Assembly (NCBI GenBank): GCA_023300105.1
Contig: JALZWM010000049.1
Location: 1 to 44,932, forward strand
Source: Hellea sp.
GTDB lineage: Bacteria > Pseudomonadota > Alphaproteobacteria > Caulobacterales > Maricaulaceae
Length of the DNA stretch: 44,932 nt
Reading direction: 5' to 3'
Shown here: in pieces, positions 1 through 6,947 of the stretch
Position numbering within the stretch: the stretch's first letter is position 1
Layout of the letters: every line of letters starts with the position of its first letter
The notes under the pieces: generated by a model
What the model saw: only the letters and a program-made list of their open reading frames with translations
Database searches by the model: none
Told to the model about the DNA's origin: nothing
Program-made: the position numbers and the translations under genes

Positions 1-181
1 TCGCAAAACGCGCAGATGAGACTTTGGCTTAAGGGCAGATTTCATCCACACTGACAATGTGTTCTTCTTGAAATGATCGTCTTCGTTACTATGCCTACAT
101 ATGAAGGATGGAGCGGAGCGGGATTGTCATAGGAATTGCGATTAATGTCTAATAATGATAATATGTTAGGAAAGAAAACAT

Positions 182-541
182 ATGATATTCTTTAAACCTT
201 CACCTGAGGACCCATTTTCAAATACCGCTTGGTTTGAGTATGTAGCCTCAGGGCCGATTGTGCTTATTCCTCTTTCTATGTTGTTGGTGGCCATCACTCG
301 TGAAGACCATACTTTGAATATAAGTATGGAGTTTTGTCTTATCGTAGTGTTAGTTTCTACAATGTGGGGCGCATATAATTTTTATAGATGCCAGACTAAA
401 CATTATGAATTACTAGAAAAATATGGGGAAGATTACAAAAAAATACTAAAACGTGACTTGAATCGCAGCTCAATCAGAATGTATTTTTTTAGAGCATGGG
501 AAAATTTTGATGAAGAGTTAAATAACAACATTGATAGATAG
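182..541 (+). CDS. Orphan small membrane protein, unknown function
   Basis: I do not recognise this 119-residue protein. It has two hydrophobic stretches, at about residues 22-38 and 48-66, followed by a charged, Lys/Glu/Arg-rich C-terminal tail of about 50 residues, so a two-pass inner-membrane protein with a cytoplasmic tail is likely. The ATG follows an AGGAAAG ribosome-binding site about 7 bases upstream, which supports the start. Base composition is visibly more AT-rich than the neighbouring enzyme genes (many AAA, TTT and ATA codons), which suggests acquisition or a fast-evolving lineage gene. It is convergent with the DinB-like gene downstream. The coding call rests on an open frame, the start signal and plausible composition, not on homology. 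Confidence 0.6.
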   Translation: MIFFKPSPEDPFSNTAWFEYVASGPIVLIPLSMLLVAITREDHTLNISMEFCLIVVLVSTMWGAYNFYRCQTKHYELLEKYGEDYKKILKRDLNRSSIRMYFFRAWENFDEELNNNIDR

Positions 542-552
542 TTTTCATGATT

Positions 553-1380
553 TTATAGAGGCTCTGCTTGTATGACGTGGGCCATTATGCGCTGCCCTTT
601 CGCGGGCGGTGTTTCGGGATTGCCTGCAAAACACTGCGCGATGCCCATCCATTTATTTGCGGCCTCTCCCGTCATGACGAGGGATGTATCTGCAATGCTT
701 CGGCACTGGGTGACGACTTGCGCGAACTCTTCCGCTAAGCCTTCGACTATGTTGTCTGGTTGGGGGTCATTCCATTCCCATATCTCTCCGCTGGGCGCTG
801 TCAGCCTAACAAAAGGTTTGGGGCGCATGGGCTCTAATCCGTTGACTTTGAAAGACCAGCTATAGGTCGTGACGCCAATATGGACGACGTTTTTGATGCG
901 GTCTGCATTGATACGTTTGAGACCTAAGACATCAAAAATGGCTTGGGCATGTGCCCATGTTTCCATCTGGCGCGCGATGATACAGGACTTAGCGGACATA
1001 TCAGGCCCGCCCCATTTGACGCGCACATCGGGGTCTGCGCCTGCGTATTTCTTGGCGAGGTCTTTATATCCAACGGCCCATGCCGCGTAGAGTTTCGTTC
1101 CTGTGTCCAATCCTTGGCCCGCGGCCCATTCGCGCTGTAGGTCTTGATGGGTACTGCCGCCTTGGAAAACTTTGATGACGTCGCCCATGAGACCAGCGAA
1201 TTTATCGGGGGCGTTTAACGTCCAATCAGCGGCCATATTCCAAAGGTGAAGGTGAGCCATAATATCGTATAGGGTCCAGTCCTTAAAAAGCGTGACAGTT
1301 TTATACTCTGCATCGGTGAGGCCTTGAATAGCCTCTGCGACGGATTGGCTTTCTTCTAAAAAATCATGCGCTTCTTGCAT
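553..1380 (-). CDS. DinB/maleylpyruvate-isomerase-fold protein (TIGR03084-like)
   Basis: This 275-residue protein resembles the TIGR03084 group of the DinB-like four-helix-bundle superfamily, which usually bind a divalent metal through three histidines. Visible candidates are the HLH pair in 'MAHLHLWN' near residue 45 and a third His in 'ETWAHAQ' near residue 144. The C-terminal part, from about residue 165, is a smaller domain containing a Trp-rich 'SGEIWEW' segment, as seen in this family. The biochemical role is not established; relatives include thiol-dependent isomerases and transferases. It lies divergent from an acyl-CoA dehydrogenase pair, so a link to acyl or aromatic catabolism is possible but is inference. 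The start has only a weak ribosome-binding site (GAAGACGAG). Confidence 0.75.
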   Translation of the reverse strand: MQEAHDFLEESQSVAEAIQGLTDAEYKTVTLFKDWTLYDIMAHLHLWNMAADWTLNAPDKFAGLMGDVIKVFQGGSTHQDLQREWAAGQGLDTGTKLYAAWAVGYKDLAKKYAGADPDVRVKWGGPDMSAKSCIIARQMETWAHAQAIFDVLGLKRINADRIKNVVHIGVTTYSWSFKVNGLEPMRPKPFVRLTAPSGEIWEWNDPQPDNIVEGLAEEFAQVVTQCRSIADTSLVMTGEAANKWMGIAQCFAGNPETPPAKGQRIMAHVIQAEPL

Positions 1381-1504
1381 AGTTATGGCTCGTCTTCTTT
1401 AATTTTATCATGCCAGCATCATGACAGCATTAGGGCAATTGAGTCTTGCTTTAACACGAATATCCGTGATGGTTAGGGACTATGATAGAAAAAGGAACGT
1501 CATA

Positions 1505-2716
1505 ATGAATGCTGAGGTCCAAGAGGAGGTCCAAGAGTTTGCGAAAGAGGCCGATGCATGGTTTGCCGTAAATACGCCCGCGAAGCCAGATTTCATGTTG
1601 CCTTTGACCTTTATGGAGGTTGGCACAGATGAGCAGTTTGAATTCCTAAGGGATTGGCAGCGCAAAGTCTATGAGGCGGGGTATCTCGGCGCGGCGTGGC
1701 CAAAAGAATATGGCGGCGGTGGATTATCTCAAGCGCATCAAGACGCGGCTACGGCGGCGATGCGTAAATATGATGCGCCGATTATGTTCAATACAATCGG
1801 CCTTGGCTGGGCGGGGCCGCTTATTTTAGACATTGGGACCGAGGCGCATAAGAAAAAATATATCAAAGGCATATTGAACGCCGAAGACGTGTGGTGCCAA
1901 GGGTTTTCAGAACCCGAGCATGGCTCTGACCTTGGCAATGCACAGTTAAAGGCCGTGCGGGAAGGGGATGAATATGTCCTCAACGGGTCTAAGATTTGGA
2001 CCACACACGGGCATTTTGCCAAATATATGATCTTGCTGGCGCGCACGGACCAAGAGGCCCCAAACAAATATGCGGGGCTAAGTTTCTTCCTCTCGCCGAT
2101 GCGGGTCGCAGGTATTGAAACTGTGAAAATCCGCAAGCTGACGGGCGAGCACGGTTTTACGCAAACATTCTTTACCGACGCCCGTATTCCCGCAGACGGC
2201 CTTATGGGTAGCGAGGGCCACGGCTGGAAAATCGCGATGCAAACCCTGATGTATGAACGCAACGCCAAGGGCGGACAGGCAGGCGGCTATTCAATCACCG
2301 AAGTCAATCCATTGGAAATTTTAGACCTTGCCCGAAAAGCAGAGCGCGGCGGAAAACCTGTTTTGGATGACCCTGTCATTCGCGAGCGGCTTGTTGATTT
2401 TATGATTGAAGCACAAGCGTTTAAGTTAAATGCCGAGCGGGCAAAACTCCCGCCGCTTAATCAAGATTGCCCGCAAGCTATTCCGCTCATGTCGAAATTG
2501 ATGATGACTGAATATATGCGCGAGATAAATCAATTCGCGCTGAGCTTACAGGGAACGAAAAGCGGCTATTACGTCGGCGAGAAAAACGCGGTCGATGACG
2601 GCTATTGGCACCGTGGATATTTGAACGCGTTCTCAGCGACTATTGGCGGCGGGACATCGCAAATTCAGCGCAACATCATTGGCGAGCACGCGCTTAGCCT
2701 CCCTAAGACGCGATAG
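1505..2716 (+). CDS. Acyl-CoA dehydrogenase family protein (first pair, subunit 1)
   Basis: This 403-residue flavoenzyme should catalyse FAD-dependent alpha,beta-dehydrogenation of an acyl-CoA in the cytoplasm, passing electrons to an electron-transfer flavoprotein. Characteristic segments are 'WPKEYGGGGLS' (N-terminal helical domain), 'WCQGFSEPEHGSDL' and 'GSKIWTTHGHFA' (middle beta domain), and 'GGGTSQIQRNIIGE' at the C-terminus. I chose the ATG at 1505 because AAAAGGA lies 8 bases upstream; the frame is open to 1421, but those extra 28 residues are not family-like. Eight bases separate its stop from the next acyl-CoA dehydrogenase, so the two form an operon and may be a heteromeric enzyme as described for steroid side-chain ACADs. 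The substrate cannot be read from sequence. Confidence 0.9.
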   Translation: MNAEVQEEVQEFAKEADAWFAVNTPAKPDFMLPLTFMEVGTDEQFEFLRDWQRKVYEAGYLGAAWPKEYGGGGLSQAHQDAATAAMRKYDAPIMFNTIGLGWAGPLILDIGTEAHKKKYIKGILNAEDVWCQGFSEPEHGSDLGNAQLKAVREGDEYVLNGSKIWTTHGHFAKYMILLARTDQEAPNKYAGLSFFLSPMRVAGIETVKIRKLTGEHGFTQTFFTDARIPADGLMGSEGHGWKIAMQTLMYERNAKGGQAGGYSITEVNPLEILDLARKAERGGKPVLDDPVIRERLVDFMIEAQAFKLNAERAKLPPLNQDCPQAIPLMSKLMMTEYMREINQFALSLQGTKSGYYVGEKNAVDDGYWHRGYLNAFSATIGGGTSQIQRNIIGEHALSLPKTR

Positions 2717-2724
2717 GCCCTGAA

Positions 2725-3867
2725 ATGAGTAAGATGAAACCTTATGGCCAAATTGGTATTACCGAAGCGCAGATAGATATGCTGGGCGTTGCAGAGAATT
2801 TCTGCCGCGAGAAATCCCCGATTGATAAAGTCCGTGCCCAGATGGAAACTGAACTTGGCTATGACGCAGATGTTTGGAAAGAGATGGGCGCGCTGGGCTG
2901 GTTGGGGGTTGCTGTGCCAGAGGAATTTGGCGGTGTTGGCTTAAGCCTAACTGAGGTTACGCCCGTCGCAGAACAGCTCGGGCGGTACATGCTCTCCACG
3001 CCGTTTGCATCCACAACGCTTGCGGCGCAGGCGCTTATAGTGGGGGGGGCAAAGAGCCAAAAAAGCGAAGTCTTACCTCAGATTGCGAACGGCCGGGCGG
3101 CGACATTGGCCTTGTCTGAACATAATGGTGATTGGGAACTCGAAAATATTGAAACGACTGCGGCACAGGATAAAGCGGGTTATCGCTTAACGGGGACCAA
3201 GACATTCGTGATGAATTTAATGAGTGCGCATTGGGTTATTATAAGCGCCATGCTTGAAGGTAAGCCCGCACTATTTTGCGTGTCAAAATCTGAACTGCCT
3301 AATGATAACATAAGGCGAGAAACCTTGGTTGATGAAACCAAGCGGTCTTATGAATTAACATTGGAGGAGCTTTTAGTGGGAGCTGAAACTTTGATGGAAC
3401 TGGATAAGGCCTCCGTCACACTCAAACATATTCATCTTGCCGCTAACCTTCTAAGTGCGGCTGAACTAACGGGCGGGTGTCAGTCTTGTATTGATTACAC
3501 CGTCGAGTATTTAAAAACGCGTAAGCAATTTGGAAAACTGATTGGTAGCTATCAAGCTTTAAAGCACCCAACGGTTGATGCTTTTGTTGATTATCAGAAA
3601 TCGCGATCACTTCTTTATGCCGCCGCCTATAGTTTTGACACCCAAGATATAGCTGTGGGTGTGGGTGAAATTGCGGTGCGTATGGCCAAAGCCCAAGCAG
3701 ATAAGGCGATGTCCTTTGCCGCGGACCGCTCCATTCAATTTCATGGGGGATTTGGATTTACTTATGATTGCGACGCGCAGCTCTATCGTCGCCGCGCAAT
3801 CTTTAACGCGTCCCAATATGGAGATGCACGCTATCATAAAGGAAAGCTCGCCGAGCTTTTGTTTTAG
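2725..3867 (+). CDS. Acyl-CoA dehydrogenase family protein (first pair, subunit 2)
   Basis: This 380-residue protein is the second member of the pair and starts 8 bases after the upstream stop. ACAD landmarks are 'GWLGVAVPEEFGGVGL' near residue 57, 'RKQFGKLIGSYQALKH' near residue 265 and 'QFHGGFGFTYD' near residue 338. Its middle domain is more divergent than in the partner (no clear SEP-GSD motif), which fits the non-identical subunits of heteromeric acyl-CoA dehydrogenases. FAD-dependent acyl-CoA dehydrogenation is the likely role; the substrate is unknown. Its TAG stop directly abuts the stop codon of the convergent SH3-like gene (palindromic TAGCTA), and I see no terminator between them. 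Confidence 0.88.
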   Translation: MSKMKPYGQIGITEAQIDMLGVAENFCREKSPIDKVRAQMETELGYDADVWKEMGALGWLGVAVPEEFGGVGLSLTEVTPVAEQLGRYMLSTPFASTTLAAQALIVGGAKSQKSEVLPQIANGRAATLALSEHNGDWELENIETTAAQDKAGYRLTGTKTFVMNLMSAHWVIISAMLEGKPALFCVSKSELPNDNIRRETLVDETKRSYELTLEELLVGAETLMELDKASVTLKHIHLAANLLSAAELTGGCQSCIDYTVEYLKTRKQFGKLIGSYQALKHPTVDAFVDYQKSRSLLYAAAYSFDTQDIAVGVGEIAVRMAKAQADKAMSFAADRSIQFHGGFGFTYDCDAQLYRRRAIFNASQYGDARYHKGKLAELLF

Positions 3868-4611
3868 CTAAATACCAGTTTCGCAGCTATAATTTGCTAC
3901 AGCAATAGTGACAGGTTCAGCTTGTGATATAGAGAGGCTTGGCGCTGCACTATTTATATCGATTAAACTGGACCGTGCGTCATTTTCCATCGTCATATAT
4001 GTATAACCTTCACCCAGCACTTGTACGTGGGTCGCGGATGTATCGGCACAGGCTACGAGTCTTTTCTCGAAGTATGGGCCTGTTTTAATATTATGACGCG
4101 TAACAATGACACGATTACCATTTGCGCTTTGTTTAACAGATGTCGCATAAATACGAGCAGATTTGTCACCTTTGACTTTGACGCGTTTTAAAGAAATGTC
4201 ATCGCGAAGTCCTGCGCGTTTTTGGTTTCCGGCAGGTGAGTTATAGCCGTAGCGTGCCCAAGTTATGGGGGTATTGGCAAGGAAATTTATATTAAGCCAT
4301 TTTGCATTATGGGATGTTTTTGTAATTCGAATCCAATTTTCGAATTGCTCATATGCTTTTACTTTTTGACCCAGTTCCACGATGCCGATGATATCGCCTG
4401 CAACAGGGTTGTCACGGATGCGTAATTGCTCTGCATTGACCCAATAAGGTACAGGTTCCACTTTTCGGATAATTTTACTTTTCTTAAGCGTAGACGCAGC
4501 TGTAATTTCTACAGGTGCATTTATGGGGGCATCTTGTGCAAATACAGCATGGGGAAGAGTTAAAGAGAAGGCCGTAATCAAGCCAAAATTTTTGAGACGA
4601 GTATAGGGCAC
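3868..4611 (-). CDS. Exported SH3-domain-like protein
   Basis: This protein of about 247 residues begins with a signal peptide (basic N-region, hydrophobic core, and a probable cleavage after the Ala-Gln that precedes DAP). A bacterial SH3-type segment follows, with 'LRIRDNPVAGDIIGIVELG' and 'FENWIRI', typical of SH3b domains that bind peptidoglycan or other envelope partners. The C-terminal half is unfamiliar. I chose the GTG at 4611 because GGAGG sits 8 bases upstream; a TTG at 4641 would extend the frame but would spoil the signal peptide. Two perfect TTAA-N7-TTAA boxes lie about 40-70 bases upstream, so CtrA control is likely by analogy with Caulobacter. A periplasmic or cell-wall role is inferred. 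Confidence 0.75.
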   Translation of the reverse strand: MPYTRLKNFGLITAFSLTLPHAVFAQDAPINAPVEITAASTLKKSKIIRKVEPVPYWVNAEQLRIRDNPVAGDIIGIVELGQKVKAYEQFENWIRITKTSHNAKWLNINFLANTPITWARYGYNSPAGNQKRAGLRDDISLKRVKVKGDKSARIYATSVKQSANGNRVIVTRHNIKTGPYFEKRLVACADTSATHVQVLGEGYTYMTMENDARSSLIDINSAAPSLSISQAEPVTIAVANYSCETGI

Positions 4612-4648
4612 GGCTGTTGCCTCCGTTAAGCAAACCCACAATTTATCC

Positions 4649-4682
4649 TTAAGTAATCCTTAAACGGTTAAATATCTCTTAA
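4649..4682. promoter_or_regulatory. Two perfect CtrA-type boxes (TTAA-N7-TTAA)
   Basis: Positions 4649-4663 read TTAAGTAATCCTTAA and 4668-4682 read TTAAATATCTCTTAA; both are exact matches to the CtrA full site of Caulobacter and relatives. A third, imperfect pair (TTAA-N5-TTAA) continues to 4691. The boxes lie in the divergent region between the SH3-like gene (start 4611) and the glycine-zipper gene (start 4856), nearer to the former. Binding by CtrA is inference from motif identity. Confidence 0.6.
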
Positions 4683-4704
4683 ATTTGTTAAAAGCTGCGT
4701 CATT

Positions 4705-4740
4705 AACATGAACCGAAACATGAACCGAAACATGAACCGA
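4705..4740. repeat. Three perfect tandem copies of a 12-bp unit
   Basis: The unit AACATGAACCGA occurs three times without a mismatch at 4705-4716, 4717-4728 and 4729-4740, between the CtrA-type boxes and the glycine-zipper gene. The function is unknown. It could be a slippage-prone spacer or a set of protein-binding sites. The unit contains an ATG but no long frame follows. Confidence 0.9.
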
Positions 4741-4855
4741 TAATTAAGAGCCTTGTCAGACTAGGTTCAAATTTAACCCGCTATTAAGTAAAAATACGAG
4801 TGAATAGGTCTGAGGATATCGGTTCTTCGCTTCGCTCAACATTATGGAGGTCCTT

Positions 4856-5635
4856 ATGAACCATCTTTTATCAGCGACTGCATTAGTCGCGACCCTTGCG
4901 TTTACGCCAGCCTTGGCGAGTGCAAATAATTTCAACGGCTCAACGCCGCATGAGAGTTGCAAAAGAGACGAAGATAATCGCCAGATTTTAGGCGGATTTG
5001 CCGGAGGCGTTCTTGGCGCTGTTATCGGCTCACAAGTCGCAGGCAACGGCGCGCGTACAGAAGGCAGCGTCATTGCCGGCGCCCTCGGGGCGCTTGCCGG
5101 CGCAGGCATCGCAGATAAGACAATTGATTGTGACCCTGTTTATCCGCAGCAAAGTGGTTATTCAAATGCTCCTACATATTCAAATGGCGCAACATACGGC
5201 AGTGGAACAGCAAGGACTTACCCTGCAACATCTTATCCCAGCACAGCGTCTTATGGTGGAACGCAAACATATCAGGACCGCGTAACGGTATCTAATCATC
5301 CCGTATATTCTGATCCAACATATGGGGCGACAACAGCGCCGCAAACAAGCTACAGTTCAGCGACATCTGGAACGACCTATGCAGGGACGAGTTCAAGCTA
5401 TTCAGTGCCAACGACGACAACATATGCGTCTGCGCCGACAACAACTTATGCTTCGCAGCCAAGAATAGTTTATGCGTCTCAGCCAAGCACAGTGTATTCT
5501 GCACCAAGTTATTCGCGGTCCGTGCACAACCCGCATTTTCGGAAAGTCAGAACATCATCAGCTTATGGCACCCGTAAGCGGCGTGGAGGAAATCATTACC
5601 ATGGACGTCATAGCTGTAGTGGCCAGCATTATTAG
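4856..5635 (+). CDS. Exported glycine-zipper (17 kDa antigen-like) protein
   Basis: This 259-residue protein has a signal peptide (hydrophobic stretch, probable cleavage after ALASA) and no lipobox Cys. Residues of about 46-80 form a glycine-zipper two-TM segment with repeated Gly/Ala spacing ('GGFAGGVLGAVIGSQVAG' and 'GALGALAGAGIADK'), as in the Rickettsia 17 kDa antigen/RcnB-neighbour family. From about residue 95 to 230 it is low-complexity and rich in Tyr, Ser, Thr and Pro, ending in a basic His/Arg-rich tail. An outer-membrane or periplasmic structural role is likely. I chose the ATG at 4856 because GGAGG lies 5 bases upstream; the ATG at 4844 overlaps that site. A strong terminator follows at 5660. 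Confidence 0.8.
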   Translation: MNHLLSATALVATLAFTPALASANNFNGSTPHESCKRDEDNRQILGGFAGGVLGAVIGSQVAGNGARTEGSVIAGALGALAGAGIADKTIDCDPVYPQQSGYSNAPTYSNGATYGSGTARTYPATSYPSTASYGGTQTYQDRVTVSNHPVYSDPTYGATTAPQTSYSSATSGTTYAGTSSSYSVPTTTTYASAPTTTYASQPRIVYASQPSTVYSAPSYSRSVHNPHFRKVRTSSAYGTRKRRGGNHYHGRHSCSGQHY

Positions 5636-5657
5636 GCTTTAAAGCTTATAGTAATAA

Positions 5658-6641
5658 TCAAGCCTTGGTCTTTGGATCAGGGCTTTTTTTGTGAGTAGGT
5701 AACTGTGACAGTCCTGCGCTCAAAGCTTTTGCAATTTTCTTTTGCGAGTTGATTTGCGTTTTCAGGCTAAGGCAGAGCACAGGCATACAGGTTTTATTGA
5801 CATCAACAATATAGATGCGGCCATCATGCTTGTCCCGCATAACGTCAATGGACCCAAAGTCGAGATGCATTTTTTGGCAAAAGGTTGTTATCAAAGTGAT
5901 TTCCTGCGCAGAAAATACATCTTCAGCCATGGGAACATCAACGCTTAAATAATGCGTTCCAAAACGATCATCGAGAGGTTTTTGTTTATGATAGACGAGG
6001 GCCAATGTCCCAAGGGCATAGGCGACACGTAAGTCCTCACTTGTCTCTCCATTAAATGTACTGTCAACAAGTCGTTGATAAGACTGCCCCGCAGTCACCT
6101 CTGAGGGATCAATGGGGCAGGTAATGACCATCCCATCATGTGTTCCATTAGCGTCAGATTTTTGAATGGCCAAGCCGTTATGCTTTAGGGGGTCAATACG
6201 AAGATTATACCCAAACACATCCTCAAAGACATCAGCGACATGTTCTTTGGAAATATCATAGGCGTTCATATTGAGTACGGGAACACCAAAACTTGAAAGA
6301 TATGATGTATCAAACTTTGTTTGTGTGCTGTCTTCAAAAGCAAAGATATAATCAGCCTTTGCAAGGTCGGTGACTGTTTTTACGCCGCCTAGCCGCGTGA
6401 CCTGCCAGATATTAAACCAAGGGCCAGGGTTTTGCGGATGAAAAGCAATGGTCGCTGAAGCGGGCTTCTGGCTGAATATCTGTTTTAATTGCCGTAGTTT
6501 AAAATATCCAAATATTTTAAGGACGGAGACAAGACCTTTAAGAAACGCCGCGTCAACCGTAATGACTGCTCCGGTCGTGCCGACATGTACCTGACGCCCT
6601 TTGATGCGGATGCCTTCAAAATATTTTCTTAAACTAGACAT
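5658..6641 (-). CDS. ATP-grasp-like protein, unknown substrate
   Basis: This 327-residue protein has no signal peptide. The C-terminal half looks like an ATP-grasp fold: 'DFGSIDVMRD' followed by 'GRIYIVDVNKT' near residues 268-290 matches the strand pair in which acidic and Asn residues bind Mg-ATP in carboxylate-amine ligases. The N-terminal half is unfamiliar, with a hydrophobic patch near residue 38. A peptide or polysaccharide-tailoring ligase is possible, but no substrate can be named, and nothing next to it suggests a pathway. The start follows AGGA four bases upstream. Its 3' end overlaps the terminator of the convergent gene. Confidence 0.6.
   Translation of the reverse strand: MSSLRKYFEGIRIKGRQVHVGTTGAVITVDAAFLKGLVSVLKIFGYFKLRQLKQIFSQKPASATIAFHPQNPGPWFNIWQVTRLGGVKTVTDLAKADYIFAFEDSTQTKFDTSYLSSFGVPVLNMNAYDISKEHVADVFEDVFGYNLRIDPLKHNGLAIQKSDANGTHDGMVITCPIDPSEVTAGQSYQRLVDSTFNGETSEDLRVAYALGTLALVYHKQKPLDDRFGTHYLSVDVPMAEDVFSAQEITLITTFCQKMHLDFGSIDVMRDKHDGRIYIVDVNKTCMPVLCLSLKTQINSQKKIAKALSAGLSQLPTHKKSPDPKTKA
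5660..5690 (+). terminator. Intrinsic terminator after glycine-zipper gene
   Basis: An 11-bp stem (5660-5670 with 5675-5685, including two G-U pairs) with a TTTG loop runs into seven T residues. It ends the plus-strand gene and lies inside the 3' coding end of the convergent ATP-grasp-like gene. Confidence 0.85.
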
Positions 6642-6947
6642 GCCATCCTATAGTCTATCATTCTAATTGCGTTAGCTATCTCTTTACGAAAGCGCTCAAA
6701 CATTATCCAGTGAAATGCGCCATTAACGTTATAAAGCGAGTAACATTTTCGTATATAGATTAAGTAGAAGTTATATTTCCGTCAGATGAAATTTGGCCCC
6801 GCGTGTTTCTTCGGTTTGCAGGTCAATCACGCGCCAATCCATTGGGCCGCTACGGGGATTGATCCCAGCGGGAGTGTGCCATTGGCTGCGTAATATCTAG
6901 CGTTTTGTGTCTCGAAGGGGATAAGCAAACTTGAACTTGCGGTCTTC
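6642..6947. other. Intergenic region with interrupted protein-like frame
   Basis: This stretch between smc and the ATP-grasp-like gene has no intact gene. On the minus strand, in frame with smc and directly after its stop, about 16 codons run to a TAG at 6897-6899, and then 41 codons run to a TAA at 6771-6773. The second part reads like protein ('WHTPAGINPRSGPMDWRVID' and so on) but has no usable start. It may be a decayed small gene. The rest, 6642-6770, is AT-rich with no recognised signal. Confidence 0.35.

Noticed and set aside
572-1140. Plus-strand frames opposite the DinB-like gene, and similar long frames opposite smc, the ACADs and mdh
   Set aside because: They are antisense shadows with unlike-protein composition and no start signals; the minus- or plus-strand partner is a clear family member.
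3868-4641. TTG start at 4641 for the SH3-like protein
   Set aside because: GTG at 4611 has a GGAGG at proper spacing and gives a clean signal peptide.
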